Notes: generated from the sequence alone by a model not told the origin. Shown: positions 1 through 6,806, counted from the first letter of the stretch. The stretch is 20,134 nt of DNA from Lactobacillaceae bacterium (GCA_031261865.1 JAISIV010000077.1:1-20134), one strand, 5' to 3'. A program made the numbers and translations.

Positions 1-64
1 CTCAGTTGGTTAGAGCGCTGTGTTGATAACGCAGAGGTCCCAGGTTCGAGTCCTGGATGGTCCA
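1..64 (+). tRNA. tRNA-Ile (anticodon GAU), 5' end cut off by the window
   Basis: The window opens inside the D arm (CTCAGTTGGTTAGAGC). The anticodon loop TTGATAA places anticodon GAT at 25-27, which reads AUC/AUU isoleucine codons. The T arm is CCAGG, loop TTCGAGT, CCTGG, followed by acceptor strand ATGGTCC and discriminator A at 64. The next bases are TGA, so the CCA end is not encoded. The missing 5' acceptor strand should be GGACCAT, just outside the window. Confidence 0.95.
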
Positions 65-66
65 TG

Positions 67-101
67 ATACCCGCTGCCTGCTTCGGCGGTGGGTATTTTT
101 T
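67..101 (+). terminator. Intrinsic terminator between the two tRNA genes
   Basis: A 12-bp stem, 67-78 (ATACCCGCTGCC) against 85-96 (GGCGGTGGGTAT) with two G-T wobbles, closes a 6-base loop and runs into six Ts (96-101). It begins two bases after the tRNA-Ile discriminator base. The two neighbouring tRNAs are therefore probably not one long polycistronic transcript, or are only partly co-transcribed. Confidence 0.85.
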
Positions 102-109
102 ATAGATAT

Positions 110-199
110 GGAGAATTACTCAAGAGGCTGAAGAGGCGCCCTTGCTAAGGGTGTAGGTCGGGTTAAACCGGCGCGAGGGTTCGAATCCCTCATTCTCCA
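110..199 (+). tRNA. tRNA-Ser (anticodon GCU)
   Basis: The acceptor strands are GGAGAAT (110-116) and ATTCTCC (192-198). The anticodon loop TTGCTAA gives anticodon GCT, reading AGC/AGU. The extra arm is long (stem GTCGG against CCGGC), which is diagnostic of serine-type class II tRNAs. The T arm is GAGGG, loop TTCGAAT, CCCTC. The base after the acceptor stem is A (199), where bacterial serine tRNAs I know carry G, and no CCA is encoded. The core matches Firmicute tRNA-Ser(GCU) well. Confidence 0.95.
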
Positions 200-201
200 G
201 A

Positions 202-237
202 AAAAACCGTTGAATTAATTTCAACGGTTTTTCTTTT
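202..237 (+). terminator. Intrinsic terminator after tRNA-Ser
   Basis: CCGTTGAA (207-214) pairs with TTCAACGG (220-227) and is extended by flanking A-T pairs (202-206 with 228-232). The loop is TTAAT, followed by a T-rich tail. It ends the tRNA unit just before the promoter of the next gene. Confidence 0.85.
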
Positions 238-250
238 CTCATTTTTTCAA

Positions 251-278
251 TGATAGAATTGTAGACAAGTTTAGGAGG
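251..278 (+). promoter_or_regulatory. Extended -10 promoter and Shine-Dalgarno of the HAD phosphatase gene
   Basis: TG at 251-252, one base, then TAGAAT (254-259) forms an extended -10 element. No good -35 is visible because the upstream DNA is the tRNA terminator tail, and extended -10 promoters often tolerate that. A strong AGGAGG lies at 273-278, seven bases before the ATG at 286. Confidence 0.6.
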
Positions 279-285
279 TCAGGTT

Positions 286-1107
286 ATGACTGTTAAAATT
301 ATCGCGAGCGATATGGATGGGACTTTTTTATCCGATAGTAAGCACTTCGACAATCAACGTTTTATGAAGCAACTTGATTTCATGAATGAACATGACATTA
401 AATTTGTCGCTGCTACCGGTAATAAAATCACGCATATAAAAGAGATGTTTAAGGTTCCTCTTGAACAGGGTTACCAAATAAGTTCTGTTGCCAGTAATGG
501 AGCAGCTACTTATGATGGTGATAAATTAGTTCATGCCGCTTTCCTTAGTCAAGAGCAAATTCTTAAAGTTATTAATTGGAATGCCAAGTATCCTGATAAC
601 GAAGATAACTTGGTAGTAATTACCGGCTTGAAATACTCATACGTTTCAAATCATGCTACTAAGGGCATTATTGAATTAATCAAAGGTTGGTACCACGACA
701 CTATTCAAGTTGAGAAATTTGCTGAAGTAAAAGACGATATTTTAGAAGTCACATTCATTTGGCGCAATGAGGATATCGCTCACCAAGTTCAAATGCTTAG
801 AGAAGTCTTTGGCCCTGAATTACACTCAACAGGAAGCGGTTTTGGGAATGTTGATATTCTGGCCGCTAATACTAATAAAGCCACAGGAATGAGTTTTTTG
901 CAGGACAGATGGCACGTTTCTGATGATGAAGTAATTACTTTTGGCGACAACGAAAACGATATTGAAATGCTTCGAAAATTCAAGCGTAGTTACGTTATGA
1001 AAAACGCTGAACCGTTTATGCTTGATGAGTTCAAAAACGTCACTAGATTGGACAATAATCATGACGGAGTTCTAGATCAAATTGATAAAATCCTCGAAGA
1101 TATTTAA
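286..1107 (+). CDS. Cof-type HAD-superfamily hydrolase (probable sugar-phosphate or cofactor phosphatase)
   Basis: This 273-residue protein has all four HAD phosphatase motifs: nucleophile and acid D9/D11 in DMDGT, motif II in AATGNK near residue 45, Lys198 in NTNKATG, and the magnesium-binding GDNEND at 220-225. The roughly 100-residue insert between motifs II and III is the alpha/beta cap (type C2B) of the Cof/YkrA group. Relatives dephosphorylate sugar phosphates, flavin mononucleotide or pyridoxal phosphate in the cytoplasm, and the sequence does not decide among these. Motif II reads TGN where TGR is commoner. The start is fixed by the AGGAGG seven bases upstream. The gene stands alone, between a tRNA terminator and a terminator it shares with the convergent membrane-protein gene. 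Confidence 0.9.
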   Translation: MTVKIIASDMDGTFLSDSKHFDNQRFMKQLDFMNEHDIKFVAATGNKITHIKEMFKVPLEQGYQISSVASNGAATYDGDKLVHAAFLSQEQILKVINWNAKYPDNEDNLVVITGLKYSYVSNHATKGIIELIKGWYHDTIQVEKFAEVKDDILEVTFIWRNEDIAHQVQMLREVFGPELHSTGSGFGNVDILAANTNKATGMSFLQDRWHVSDDEVITFGDNENDIEMLRKFKRSYVMKNAEPFMLDEFKNVTRLDNNHDGVLDQIDKILEDI

Positions 1108-1141
1108 AAGGCTAATTCGCATATAACGAATTAGCCTTTTT
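1106..1141. terminator. Bidirectional intrinsic terminator overlapping both convergent stop codons
   Basis: A 14-bp perfect stem, 1106-1119 against 1127-1140, has a 7-base loop and an A run on one side and a T run on the other, so it can act on both strands. The HAD gene's TAA (1105-1107) and the minus-strand gene's stop (1131-1133) both lie in it. The last codons of the minus-strand gene double as a terminator arm. Confidence 0.85.
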
Positions 1142-1943
1142 GTTGAAGATATAAAATTAGAGCGTCAATCATTAGCAGCAACGTGAAAGTAGGTTGACGA
1201 TATTTTTGTCTCAAATTCAAATTAATTAAGACCACCCATGTAAATACGATTAAACCAATCGCAATGTAAGCATTTGTATTTACCCCCAAATATACGTGGT
1301 AAGCGATGAGTATCACACCAAATATGAAAGAAACAATTCTTGCTAGATTACGTTTGGCGATGAAAATTGGTGTCATGTAAAACGCAAATGCTACCATTAA
1401 TGGAAAAGTTGATGAGATGAAAGCGCCTGAGACGTGATTGTGCTTTAAAAAGAATATTCCCATCGGAAGTGCAGTAGCTGCCATTGCTGAAAAAGTGATT
1501 AAACCAAAGAAGTTTTTTAAGCCGATTATTTTAATTTGCATCAAGAGAAAAAAGACTGAAAAGAGAATTAGAAGGATTGCGATTTGGTAGTTATAACTCG
1601 TTCGAAAATTTAGAGCGATTAAAAAAGACAAACCAATCGGAATAAGTGTCCAGTAACTTTTAATAAATTGATTGAAACTAATAAAAAATGATGCAGCAGC
1701 TCCAAAAGTATAGAGACCGACCAGAATAAACATGCTCGCATAGCTGTTGTTTAAATTCTCTTCAACGTCAACATTAGGATAGATCCACCAAATGACATTT
1801 AAAGAAACGATTGTAATAAAAGCTGATACAGCTAAAAAACGCCAGTCACTTTTTTCTTCTACTGGTTTTTGTTGCAGCGGCTTAGAAGAATTCGAAAAAG
1901 CAGGGTTGTTGATTGATTCATATTGAAACTGCGGATTTTGCAT
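1131..1943 (-). CDS. Multi-pass membrane protein of unknown function
   Basis: I do not recognise this 270-residue protein. Residues 1-33 form a soluble, Gln/Asn/Pro-rich cytoplasmic tail (QNPQFQYESINNPAF and onward). About eight hydrophobic segments follow, starting near residue 35 (FLAVSAFITIVSLNVIWWIY), separated by short loops with positive charges. There is no signal-peptidase site and no enzyme or transporter motif. The C-terminus (LILYLQQKG) is encoded in the shared terminator. There is no Shine-Dalgarno before the ATG; a TAAAAT on the minus strand (1951-1956) lies seven bases upstream, suggesting a leaderless or nearly leaderless mRNA. It is divergent from metK, whose leader begins about 40 bases away. 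Architecture alone suggests a small membrane protein or transporter-like fold. Confidence 0.75.
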   Translation of the reverse strand: MQNPQFQYESINNPAFSNSSKPLQQKPVEEKSDWRFLAVSAFITIVSLNVIWWIYPNVDVEENLNNSYASMFILVGLYTFGAAASFFISFNQFIKSYWTLIPIGLSFLIALNFRTSYNYQIAILLILFSVFFLLMQIKIIGLKNFFGLITFSAMAATALPMGIFFLKHNHVSGAFISSTFPLMVAFAFYMTPIFIAKRNLARIVSFIFGVILIAYHVYLGVNTNAYIAIGLIVFTWVVLINLNLRQKYRQPTFTLLLMIDALILYLQQKG

Positions 1944-1950
1944 ATCTTAT

Positions 1951-1956
1951 ATTTTA
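1951..1956 (-). promoter_or_regulatory. Candidate -10 element giving a leaderless transcript
   Basis: On the minus strand TAAAAT (five of six consensus bases) ends seven bases before the ATG at 1943. This would put transcription initiation at or one base before the start codon. No Shine-Dalgarno is present and the -35 region is poor. Confidence 0.4.
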
Positions 1957-1985
1957 TGGTATTTTTTAAAAGAATAATTTAATAG

Positions 1986-2108
1986 CCTATCAAGAGCGCA
2001 GCGAGTGGTATCACACGATGACCTGCCAGCAACCTACATTTCATGCAAGGTGCTCCGATGATAAAAGATAGGACCTTTTCTTACAGGTCCTAGTGGCCTG
2101 TTTTTTTT
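1986..2108 (+). promoter_or_regulatory. SAM riboswitch (SAM-I / S-box type) controlling metK, apparently lacking helix P4
   Basis: Helix P1 is CCTATC (1986-1991) with GATAGG (2067-2072). The SAM-I core follows: CAAGAG after P1, a kink-turn GATGA (2017-2021), GCAACC (2029-2034), GGTGC (2049-2053) and AAAGAT before the 3' P1 strand. P2 is GCAG/CTGC plus GTG/CAC. A pseudoknot can pair TATCA in the P2 loop (2009-2013) with TGATA (2059-2063). Only about 13 bases separate the 3' strand of P3 from AAAGAT, leaving no room for the usual P4 hairpin. The expression platform is complete. Antiterminator TAGGACC (2069-2075) with GGTCCTA (2086-2092) competes with P1 and with the terminator ACAGGTCC (2083-2090)/GGCCTGT (2095-2101) plus eight Ts. 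High SAM would stabilise P1 and switch metK off. Confidence 0.85.
2083..2108 (+). terminator. Terminator arm of the SAM riboswitch
   Basis: ACAGG(T)CC pairs with GGCCTGT around the tetraloop TAGT with one bulged T, followed by T at 2101-2108. Its 5' arm shares GGTCC with the antiterminator, so the two structures exclude each other. Confidence 0.8.
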
Positions 2109-2141
2109 ATTCGACAAATTTCACACCATTGGAGAATAATT

Positions 2142-3287
2142 ATGAAAAAAATTTTTACTAGTGAATCAGTTTCAAAAGGGCATCCTGATAAAATTGCCGA
2201 CCAAATTGCCGACGCGATTTTAGATGCCGTTTTAGAACAAGATAAAAATGCCCGAGCAGCTATCGAAGTTACAACTTCTACAGGAAACGTCAATATTTTC
2301 GGAGAATTGTCTACCAGCGCTTATGTGGACATTCGAAAAATTGCTACTGACACAATTAAGGAAATTGGTTACGTCGACCCTGAATTAGGTTTCACATATA
2401 ACTCAGTAAATATCAACAATATGATTGTCGAGCAATCTCCAGATATTGCACAAGCCGTCGATCACGCCGAAGATGATTTTGATGAAATTGGCGCCGGCGA
2501 CCAAGGTATGGTTTTTGGTTTTGCGACAAATGAAACGGATGCTTATATTCCATTGAGCTTAAAGTTATCTCACGACTTGATGAGAAAAATTGCTGAAGTT
2601 AGAGAAAGTGGCGAATTGAATTATTTACGCCCCGATGCCAAAGCGGAAGTCTCTGTCGAATACAACGATCAAGGTCAAGTTTCAAGGATCGAAGCAATCG
2701 TTTTATCAACCCAACACGATGAAGAAGTTGACTTGGAAACTTTACGAAACGATATTCGTCAACACGTTATCGATACCGTAATCCCTTCAAGTCTGATTGA
2801 TGAAGATACAAAATTCTATATCAACCCTTCTGGCCGTTTTGTTCTTGGGGGACCTCAAGCCGATTCTGGATTGACTGGTAGAAAAATTATTGTGGATACA
2901 TATGGCGGCGCAGCGCATCACGGTGGTGGTGCATTTTCCGGTAAAGATGCTACTAAAGTTGATCGGAGCGCCGCTTATTACGCACGATTCGTGGCGAAGA
3001 ACTTGGTTGCCGCAGGACTAGCCGATAAATTGGAAATTCAGGTTAGTTATGCTATCGGAGTGGCACAGCCGGTTTCTATTAATGTGAACACCTTCGGCAC
3101 TGAAAAAGTAAGTCTCGAAGAAATTAATTCAATAATTGAAAACAATTTTGATTTTAGACCAGCTGCAATTATTGAAAAACTTGATTTGCGTCGCCCGATT
3201 TACAAGCAGACTGCCGCTCTTGGACATTTTGGAAGAACAGATGTGGAATTGCCTTGGGAAGAATTAATCGAACTAAAAAGAATCTAA
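2142..3287 (+). CDS. metK: S-adenosylmethionine synthetase (methionine adenosyltransferase)
   Basis: This cytoplasmic enzyme makes SAM from methionine and ATP, releasing phosphate and pyrophosphate. The 381-residue length is normal. Family motifs are in order: GHPDKIADQIADAILD near residues 13-28 (ATP and metal binding), GAGDQGMVFGFA near 118-129, DSGLTGRKIIVDTYGG near 241-256, and the glycine-rich GGGAFSGKDATKVDRSAA near 261-278 (phosphate-binding loop and catalytic Lys). The ATG at 2142 follows GGAG (2131-2134) by seven bases. The gene sits directly behind the SAM-sensing leader, so product feedback at transcription is the expected control. After the stop there is only a weak hairpin (TGGCT/AGCCA, about 3313-3329) before the next promoter. 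Confidence 0.98.
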   Translation: MKKIFTSESVSKGHPDKIADQIADAILDAVLEQDKNARAAIEVTTSTGNVNIFGELSTSAYVDIRKIATDTIKEIGYVDPELGFTYNSVNINNMIVEQSPDIAQAVDHAEDDFDEIGAGDQGMVFGFATNETDAYIPLSLKLSHDLMRKIAEVRESGELNYLRPDAKAEVSVEYNDQGQVSRIEAIVLSTQHDEEVDLETLRNDIRQHVIDTVIPSSLIDEDTKFYINPSGRFVLGGPQADSGLTGRKIIVDTYGGAAHHGGGAFSGKDATKVDRSAAYYARFVAKNLVAAGLADKLEIQVSYAIGVAQPVSINVNTFGTEKVSLEEINSIIENNFDFRPAAIIEKLDLRRPIYKQTAALGHFGRTDVELPWEELIELKRI

Positions 3288-3355
3288 GTTCGGATATGCT
3301 ACCAAAATTTTTTGGCTGCTAAAGCCATTTCAATAAGAAATCTAAACCCACAGCA

Positions 3356-3378
3356 TATAATGAAATATAGAAAAGAGG
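3356..3378 (+). promoter_or_regulatory. Promoter -10 and Shine-Dalgarno of the iron-type alcohol dehydrogenase gene
   Basis: A perfect TATAAT lies at 3356-3361 with no convincing -35 at the normal distance. AAGAGG ends at 3378, seven bases before the ATG at 3386. A short 5' leader of about 18 bases is implied. Confidence 0.55.
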
Positions 3379-3385
3379 ATATTCT

Positions 3386-4573
3386 ATGTACGATTTTAAG
3401 TATGAAAACGAAACCGATATTCGTTTCGGTTCAAATCATATTGACGCAGAATTGCATGATGCTGTTGCTCAATTTGGTAGTAATGTTTTGCTTACCTATG
3501 GTGGTGGCTCGATTAAAAAGTCTGGTCTTTATGACCGAGTGGTGAAGACTTTGGACGGTCTTAATGTCACTGAACTTTCTGGAATCGAACCAAATCCAAA
3601 AATCGAATCAGTCCGCGAGGGTCAAAAGTTAGCTAAAGAAAATGACATCGATGTTATTTTGGCCGTCGGCGGGGGATCAGTTATCGATGCTTCTAAAGTA
3701 ATTGGTTCTGCTGCTTTTTATGAAGGTGACCCTTGGGAATTAGTATTAGACCCAAGCAAACGTAAAAAAATTGGACAACTTCCATTAGTCGATATTTTGA
3801 CACTTTCAGCTACTGGAACTGAAAATAACTACGGTTCAGTAATTTCCAATATGGAAACTAATCAAAAACTTGGAACCATGGGGCCACATCGACCAAGCGT
3901 TTCGTTCCTTGATCCCGAATTAACTTTTTCTGTTTCACCTTGGCAAACTGCTGCCGGTTCTATTGACATTTTTTCTCATCTGACCGAACAATACTTTGAT
4001 CAAGGCAAAGATGCTGATGTTACAGACGGTTTGATTGAAGGAATTTATCGCGCTGTTATCAAGTGGGCTCCTGTAGCTCTAAAAGAACCTAAAAACTATG
4101 ACGCACGTGCTAACTTGATGTGGGCATCTACTATGGCATTAAATGGTTTAGCACGACTGGGTAAGCAAAATGGTTGGACGGTTCACCCAATTGAGCATGA
4201 ACTTTCGGCTTATTACGACATTACACACGGAGTTGGTCTAGGAATCCTTACTCCTCGTTGGATGAAGTTTATTCTTAACGATAAAAATCTTCCAAAATTT
4301 GTCCGCTTTGCTCGTAATGTATGGGGAATTACTGAACCAGATGATAGACTTGCGGCCCAAGAAGCCATTCAAGCTACCTACAACTGGGTTAAGTCGTTAG
4401 ATGTTCCAACCACTCTGCCTGGTGTTGGAATCGACGTCGACGATAACTTTGTTGTTATGGCCAATTCTGCGGTCAAAGTAGGACATTTGGAAAATGCTTT
4501 TGAACCATTAACTGCATCAGATGTTGAACATTTGTTTAGAGAATCCATGACTGTTGCAGGATTCGAAGACTAA
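3386..4573 (+). CDS. Iron-containing alcohol dehydrogenase (YqhD / butanol dehydrogenase type)
   Basis: This 395-residue group III dehydrogenase reduces aldehydes to alcohols with NADH or NADPH in the cytoplasm. The nucleotide-binding loop is AVGGGSVIDASK near residues 92-103. The following stretch LSATGTENNYGSVISN is typical of YqhD/BdhA relatives. Metal ligands are expected in SIDIFSHLTEQYF (Asp and His) and in HPIEHELSAYYDITHG (two further His), and all are present. The length fits the family. The substrate is not decided by sequence; relatives act on butyraldehyde and other medium-chain aldehydes. It has its own promoter and terminator, so it is not in an operon with the zinc dehydrogenase that follows 142 bases later, although both would serve NADH reoxidation or aldehyde removal. 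Confidence 0.93.
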   Translation: MYDFKYENETDIRFGSNHIDAELHDAVAQFGSNVLLTYGGGSIKKSGLYDRVVKTLDGLNVTELSGIEPNPKIESVREGQKLAKENDIDVILAVGGGSVIDASKVIGSAAFYEGDPWELVLDPSKRKKIGQLPLVDILTLSATGTENNYGSVISNMETNQKLGTMGPHRPSVSFLDPELTFSVSPWQTAAGSIDIFSHLTEQYFDQGKDADVTDGLIEGIYRAVIKWAPVALKEPKNYDARANLMWASTMALNGLARLGKQNGWTVHPIEHELSAYYDITHGVGLGILTPRWMKFILNDKNLPKFVRFARNVWGITEPDDRLAAQEAIQATYNWVKSLDVPTTLPGVGIDVDDNFVVMANSAVKVGHLENAFEPLTASDVEHLFRESMTVAGFED

Positions 4574-4581
4574 TATGCTTT

Positions 4582-4605
4582 AAAGTCCAGTGATGGACTT
4601 TTTTT
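4582..4605 (+). terminator. Intrinsic terminator after the iron-type dehydrogenase
   Basis: AAAGTCCA (4582-4589) pairs perfectly with TGGACTTT (4594-4601) around the tetraloop GTGA, followed by T to 4605. Confidence 0.88.
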
Positions 4606-4641
4606 GATTGCAAAAATTTGTTGTAAAAAAATTCTTATAAA

Positions 4642-4671
4642 TTGTGAAATAAATATGAAAAAGGCTATAAT
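4642..4671 (+). promoter_or_regulatory. Promoter of the zinc-type alcohol dehydrogenase gene
   Basis: TTGTGA (4642-4647) and a perfect TATAAT (4666-4671) are separated by 18 bases, putting the transcript start near 4678. The -35 hexamer lies inside the left arm of the inverted repeat described next. Confidence 0.65.
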
Positions 4672-4696
4672 TAAGTTAATAAATTATATTTCACAA
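4642..4696. promoter_or_regulatory. Inverted repeat with Rex-like half-sites around the dehydrogenase promoter
   Basis: TTGTGAAATA (4642-4651) and TATTTCACAA (4687-4696) are perfect 10-base inverted repeats 35 bases apart. The left arm covers the -35 and the right arm lies just after the expected transcript start. TTGTGA and TCACAA are the two halves of the known operator of Rex, the NADH/NAD-sensing repressor of fermentation genes, but here the halves are far apart rather than 6 bases apart. Rex control is an inference. A DNA loop or two degenerate full sites are possible. Confidence 0.45.
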
Positions 4697-4715
4697 GAAA
4701 AGAAGGAATATTACA

Positions 4716-5849
4716 ATGGTCGAAACTTTAGTCAAAGCAGCGGTTGTTAATCAAGTGGCAGGAGACTTTCAAATTGAAGAATTACGTTTGGGTGAATTAA
4801 GTACTGGCGAAGTCCGGGTTCATTTAGTTGCTTCTGGAATTTGCCATTCAGATGAAGAATTCCGTTTAGGACATACAGGAGATCACCTGTTCCCAGGTGT
4901 TTTCGGACATGAAGGAGCCGGAATCGTAGAAGAAGTAGGAGAAGGTGTCAAATCAGTTAAACCTGGTGATCACGTCGTTATGTCGTTTGCTTCATGTGGT
5001 GTTTGTGACAACTGCATTAGCGGACATCCAGCATCCTGCATCAAGTTTGGCGAATTGAATTTCTCTGGTGTTCGTCCAAACCACCAACACACTTTTACTA
5101 AAATGGATGGAACAGGTGTGATGAATGTCTTTCAGCAATCATCATTTTCCACAGAAACCATCACTCAAGAATCAAATCTAACCGTTGTTCCAAAACATTT
5201 AGATTTACGTTATTTTGGACCTCTCGGATGTGGTTTTGTTACTGGATCAGGCACAATTCTAAACACTTTGAAGCCAAAGCCTGGTCAATCAATTGCAGTT
5301 TTTGGTTCTGGAGCAGTAGGTCTAGCAGCTATCATGGCCGCAAAGATTTCAGGGGCCACAACCATTATTGCTATCAACCGTAACGGAAACCGTTTAGATA
5401 TCGCTAGAGACCTTGGCGCTACTCACACAATTGATAACGTGACCGAAGATTCCGTTGAAGCAATAATGCGTATTACAAATGGAAAAGGTGTTGATTTTAC
5501 GGTTGACACTACTGGTAATGCTGGAGTTATAAAAGATTCTATTTTGAGTCTTGCAACTGATGGCGTTGCTGCACCTGTCGCCGTTTCAAACTCATCGTTT
5601 GATTTCAATCCATTTGATTTACTTCTAAATCAACAAAAATCAGTTGTCGGCGTTGCTATGGGTAACGCCGTTCCACAAATTACAATTAAGAAGTTGATTG
5701 ATTTCTACGAAAAAGATCTATACCCATTCGACAAACTTGTTAAGTTCTACAAATTAGATGAAATTAACCAAGCTAACGCTGATTCTAATTCAGGTAAAGT
5801 CGTTAAGCCAGTGATGATTATCGACGAAGATTACGTTCCTGGTGAATAA
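4716..5849 (+). CDS. Zinc-dependent alcohol dehydrogenase of the MDR family (aryl/benzyl-alcohol-dehydrogenase-like)
   Basis: The 377-residue protein interconverts alcohols and aldehydes using NAD(P). Catalytic zinc ligands are Cys43 (GICHSDE), His65/Glu66 (FGHEGAG) and Cys172 (GPLGCGFVTGSG). The structural zinc site is Cys94, Cys97, Cys100 and Cys108 (CGVCDNCISGHPASC). A Rossmann fold with GSGAVG begins near residue 197. The second beta strand ends in AINRNGNR rather than the Asp usual for NAD-specific enzymes, so cofactor preference is open. The domain order and the extra loop after the structural zinc resemble aryl-alcohol dehydrogenases. AAGGA (4703-4707) sets the start. The gene is monocistronic, with its own promoter, redox-like operator and terminator. 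Confidence 0.93.
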   Translation: MVETLVKAAVVNQVAGDFQIEELRLGELSTGEVRVHLVASGICHSDEEFRLGHTGDHLFPGVFGHEGAGIVEEVGEGVKSVKPGDHVVMSFASCGVCDNCISGHPASCIKFGELNFSGVRPNHQHTFTKMDGTGVMNVFQQSSFSTETITQESNLTVVPKHLDLRYFGPLGCGFVTGSGTILNTLKPKPGQSIAVFGSGAVGLAAIMAAKISGATTIIAINRNGNRLDIARDLGATHTIDNVTEDSVEAIMRITNGKGVDFTVDTTGNAGVIKDSILSLATDGVAAPVAVSNSSFDFNPFDLLLNQQKSVVGVAMGNAVPQITIKKLIDFYEKDLYPFDKLVKFYKLDEINQANADSNSGKVVKPVMIIDEDYVPGE

Positions 5850-5877
5850 TTTTCATCCGAAAAAATTAGAATTTATT

Positions 5878-5911
5878 AAACAGCAATTACGGAAAAGTAG
5901 TTGCTGTTTTT
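5878..5911 (+). terminator. Intrinsic terminator after the zinc-type dehydrogenase
   Basis: A 13-bp stem, AAACAGCAATTAC (5878-5890) with GTAGTTGCTGTTT (5897-5909) and one T-G wobble, encloses GGAAAA and ends in five Ts. Confidence 0.88.
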
Positions 5912-5923
5912 CAAATCGGGAGA

Positions 5924-5952
5924 TTGCGTCTCGAAGTTAAGATGTCTATATT
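5924..5952 (+). promoter_or_regulatory. Candidate promoter of the 5997 membrane-protein gene
   Basis: TTGCGT (5924-5929), 17 bases, then TATATT (5947-5952) gives a plausible promoter between the preceding terminator and the start. GGAG at 5988-5991 lies five bases before the ATG. Confidence 0.4.
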
Positions 5953-5996
5953 AAGGATCATCAAAAATGATTTATTTTTAAAAGTTTGGAGTCTAC

Positions 5997-6806
5997 ATGA
6001 AAAAAATAATTGAACGGATTTTAGCTGGAGCCGGTTTGGTTGATTTGGCAATAATAATTGCTATTACAATTTGGAATTATTCCGACACACTTCAATACAT
6101 CAGTCATGCCGATGAAGGAATGCAAGTCGCAGTGGCGTATTATGGTTCATCGTTAATTTGGGCTGAAACTATGGTCGTTGGGCTTGCGATTAAATTCGGA
6201 TTAGATCTAACAAATTTCATTCTAGAAAGAAAAAATCGATATTTAATCGGTTTCTCAATTGATGTAGTTTTGATGCTTTATTCATTCTTTTTATACAGCA
6301 TTCTTCCATGGAAAATTTATTTGTTTCTGGGTTTTGTAATTGCCATTCTGACAATTTTGGCAATCTCTTCGATCGGCATGTTAGTTACCGCCTTTAGAAA
6401 AACAAACACCCGATTGTCCAATAAAAAATCAATGTATCTTTCTATCGTCACCATTGTTTCAGGTTTGATCATTTCGATCCTTCTATACCTTTTGTTATTT
6501 GTTACTGATTACCGCGCACAAATAGGAGTCATTTATTTAACCTCAATTATTTACAGTATTTCTCAATTCATTCTGGTTTTTGGAGTGACGATAGGAGCTG
6601 TCGTTTTGTTTAGACAACTTTTGAGTTATCGCAGAGTTTCAGTCGGTTGGTTTGTAATGGGAATTATTTCGAGTGTAATATTGTTTGTTTCTCAATTCCC
6701 AGCGATCTTATTTAGAGTTAATCCAATTTTGGTTTTTACCGTCGACATCGTATTGATAATTATTGCAACAATTTCAAGCTTAATTATGATTAAAAAGGCT
6801 CAGTAA
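5997..6806 (+). CDS. Multi-pass membrane protein of unknown function
   Basis: I do not recognise this 269-residue protein. It has about seven or eight hydrophobic segments: near residues 12-27, 45-70, 82-103, 105-128, 143-165, 178-203 and two near the C-terminus (GWFVMGIISSVILFVSQF, then VFTVDIVLIIIATISSLIMI). Polar loops are short, with Lys/Arg-rich turns such as RKTNTRLSNKK on the likely cytoplasmic side, and the tail is KKAQ. No catalytic or transporter motif stands out. Length and topology resemble the minus-strand orphan at 1131-1943, but I see no clear sequence similarity. GGAG five bases before the ATG supports the start. It is followed by a 172-base gap with a weak terminator, then the MscS channel gene. 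Confidence 0.72.
   Translation: MKKIIERILAGAGLVDLAIIIAITIWNYSDTLQYISHADEGMQVAVAYYGSSLIWAETMVVGLAIKFGLDLTNFILERKNRYLIGFSIDVVLMLYSFFLYSILPWKIYLFLGFVIAILTILAISSIGMLVTAFRKTNTRLSNKKSMYLSIVTIVSGLIISILLYLLLFVTDYRAQIGVIYLTSIIYSISQFILVFGVTIGAVVLFRQLLSYRRVSVGWFVMGIISSVILFVSQFPAILFRVNPILVFTVDIVLIIIATISSLIMIKKAQ

Noticed and set aside
3313..3329. Possible terminator after metK (TGGCT / AGCCA)
   Set aside because: The stem is only 5 bp and lacks a T run, so I mention it under metK but do not list it as a terminator.
3312..3545. Open frame of 77 codons across the iron-type dehydrogenase start
   Set aside because: It is a shadow frame over the promoter and the first part of a well-supported gene, with no ribosome site.
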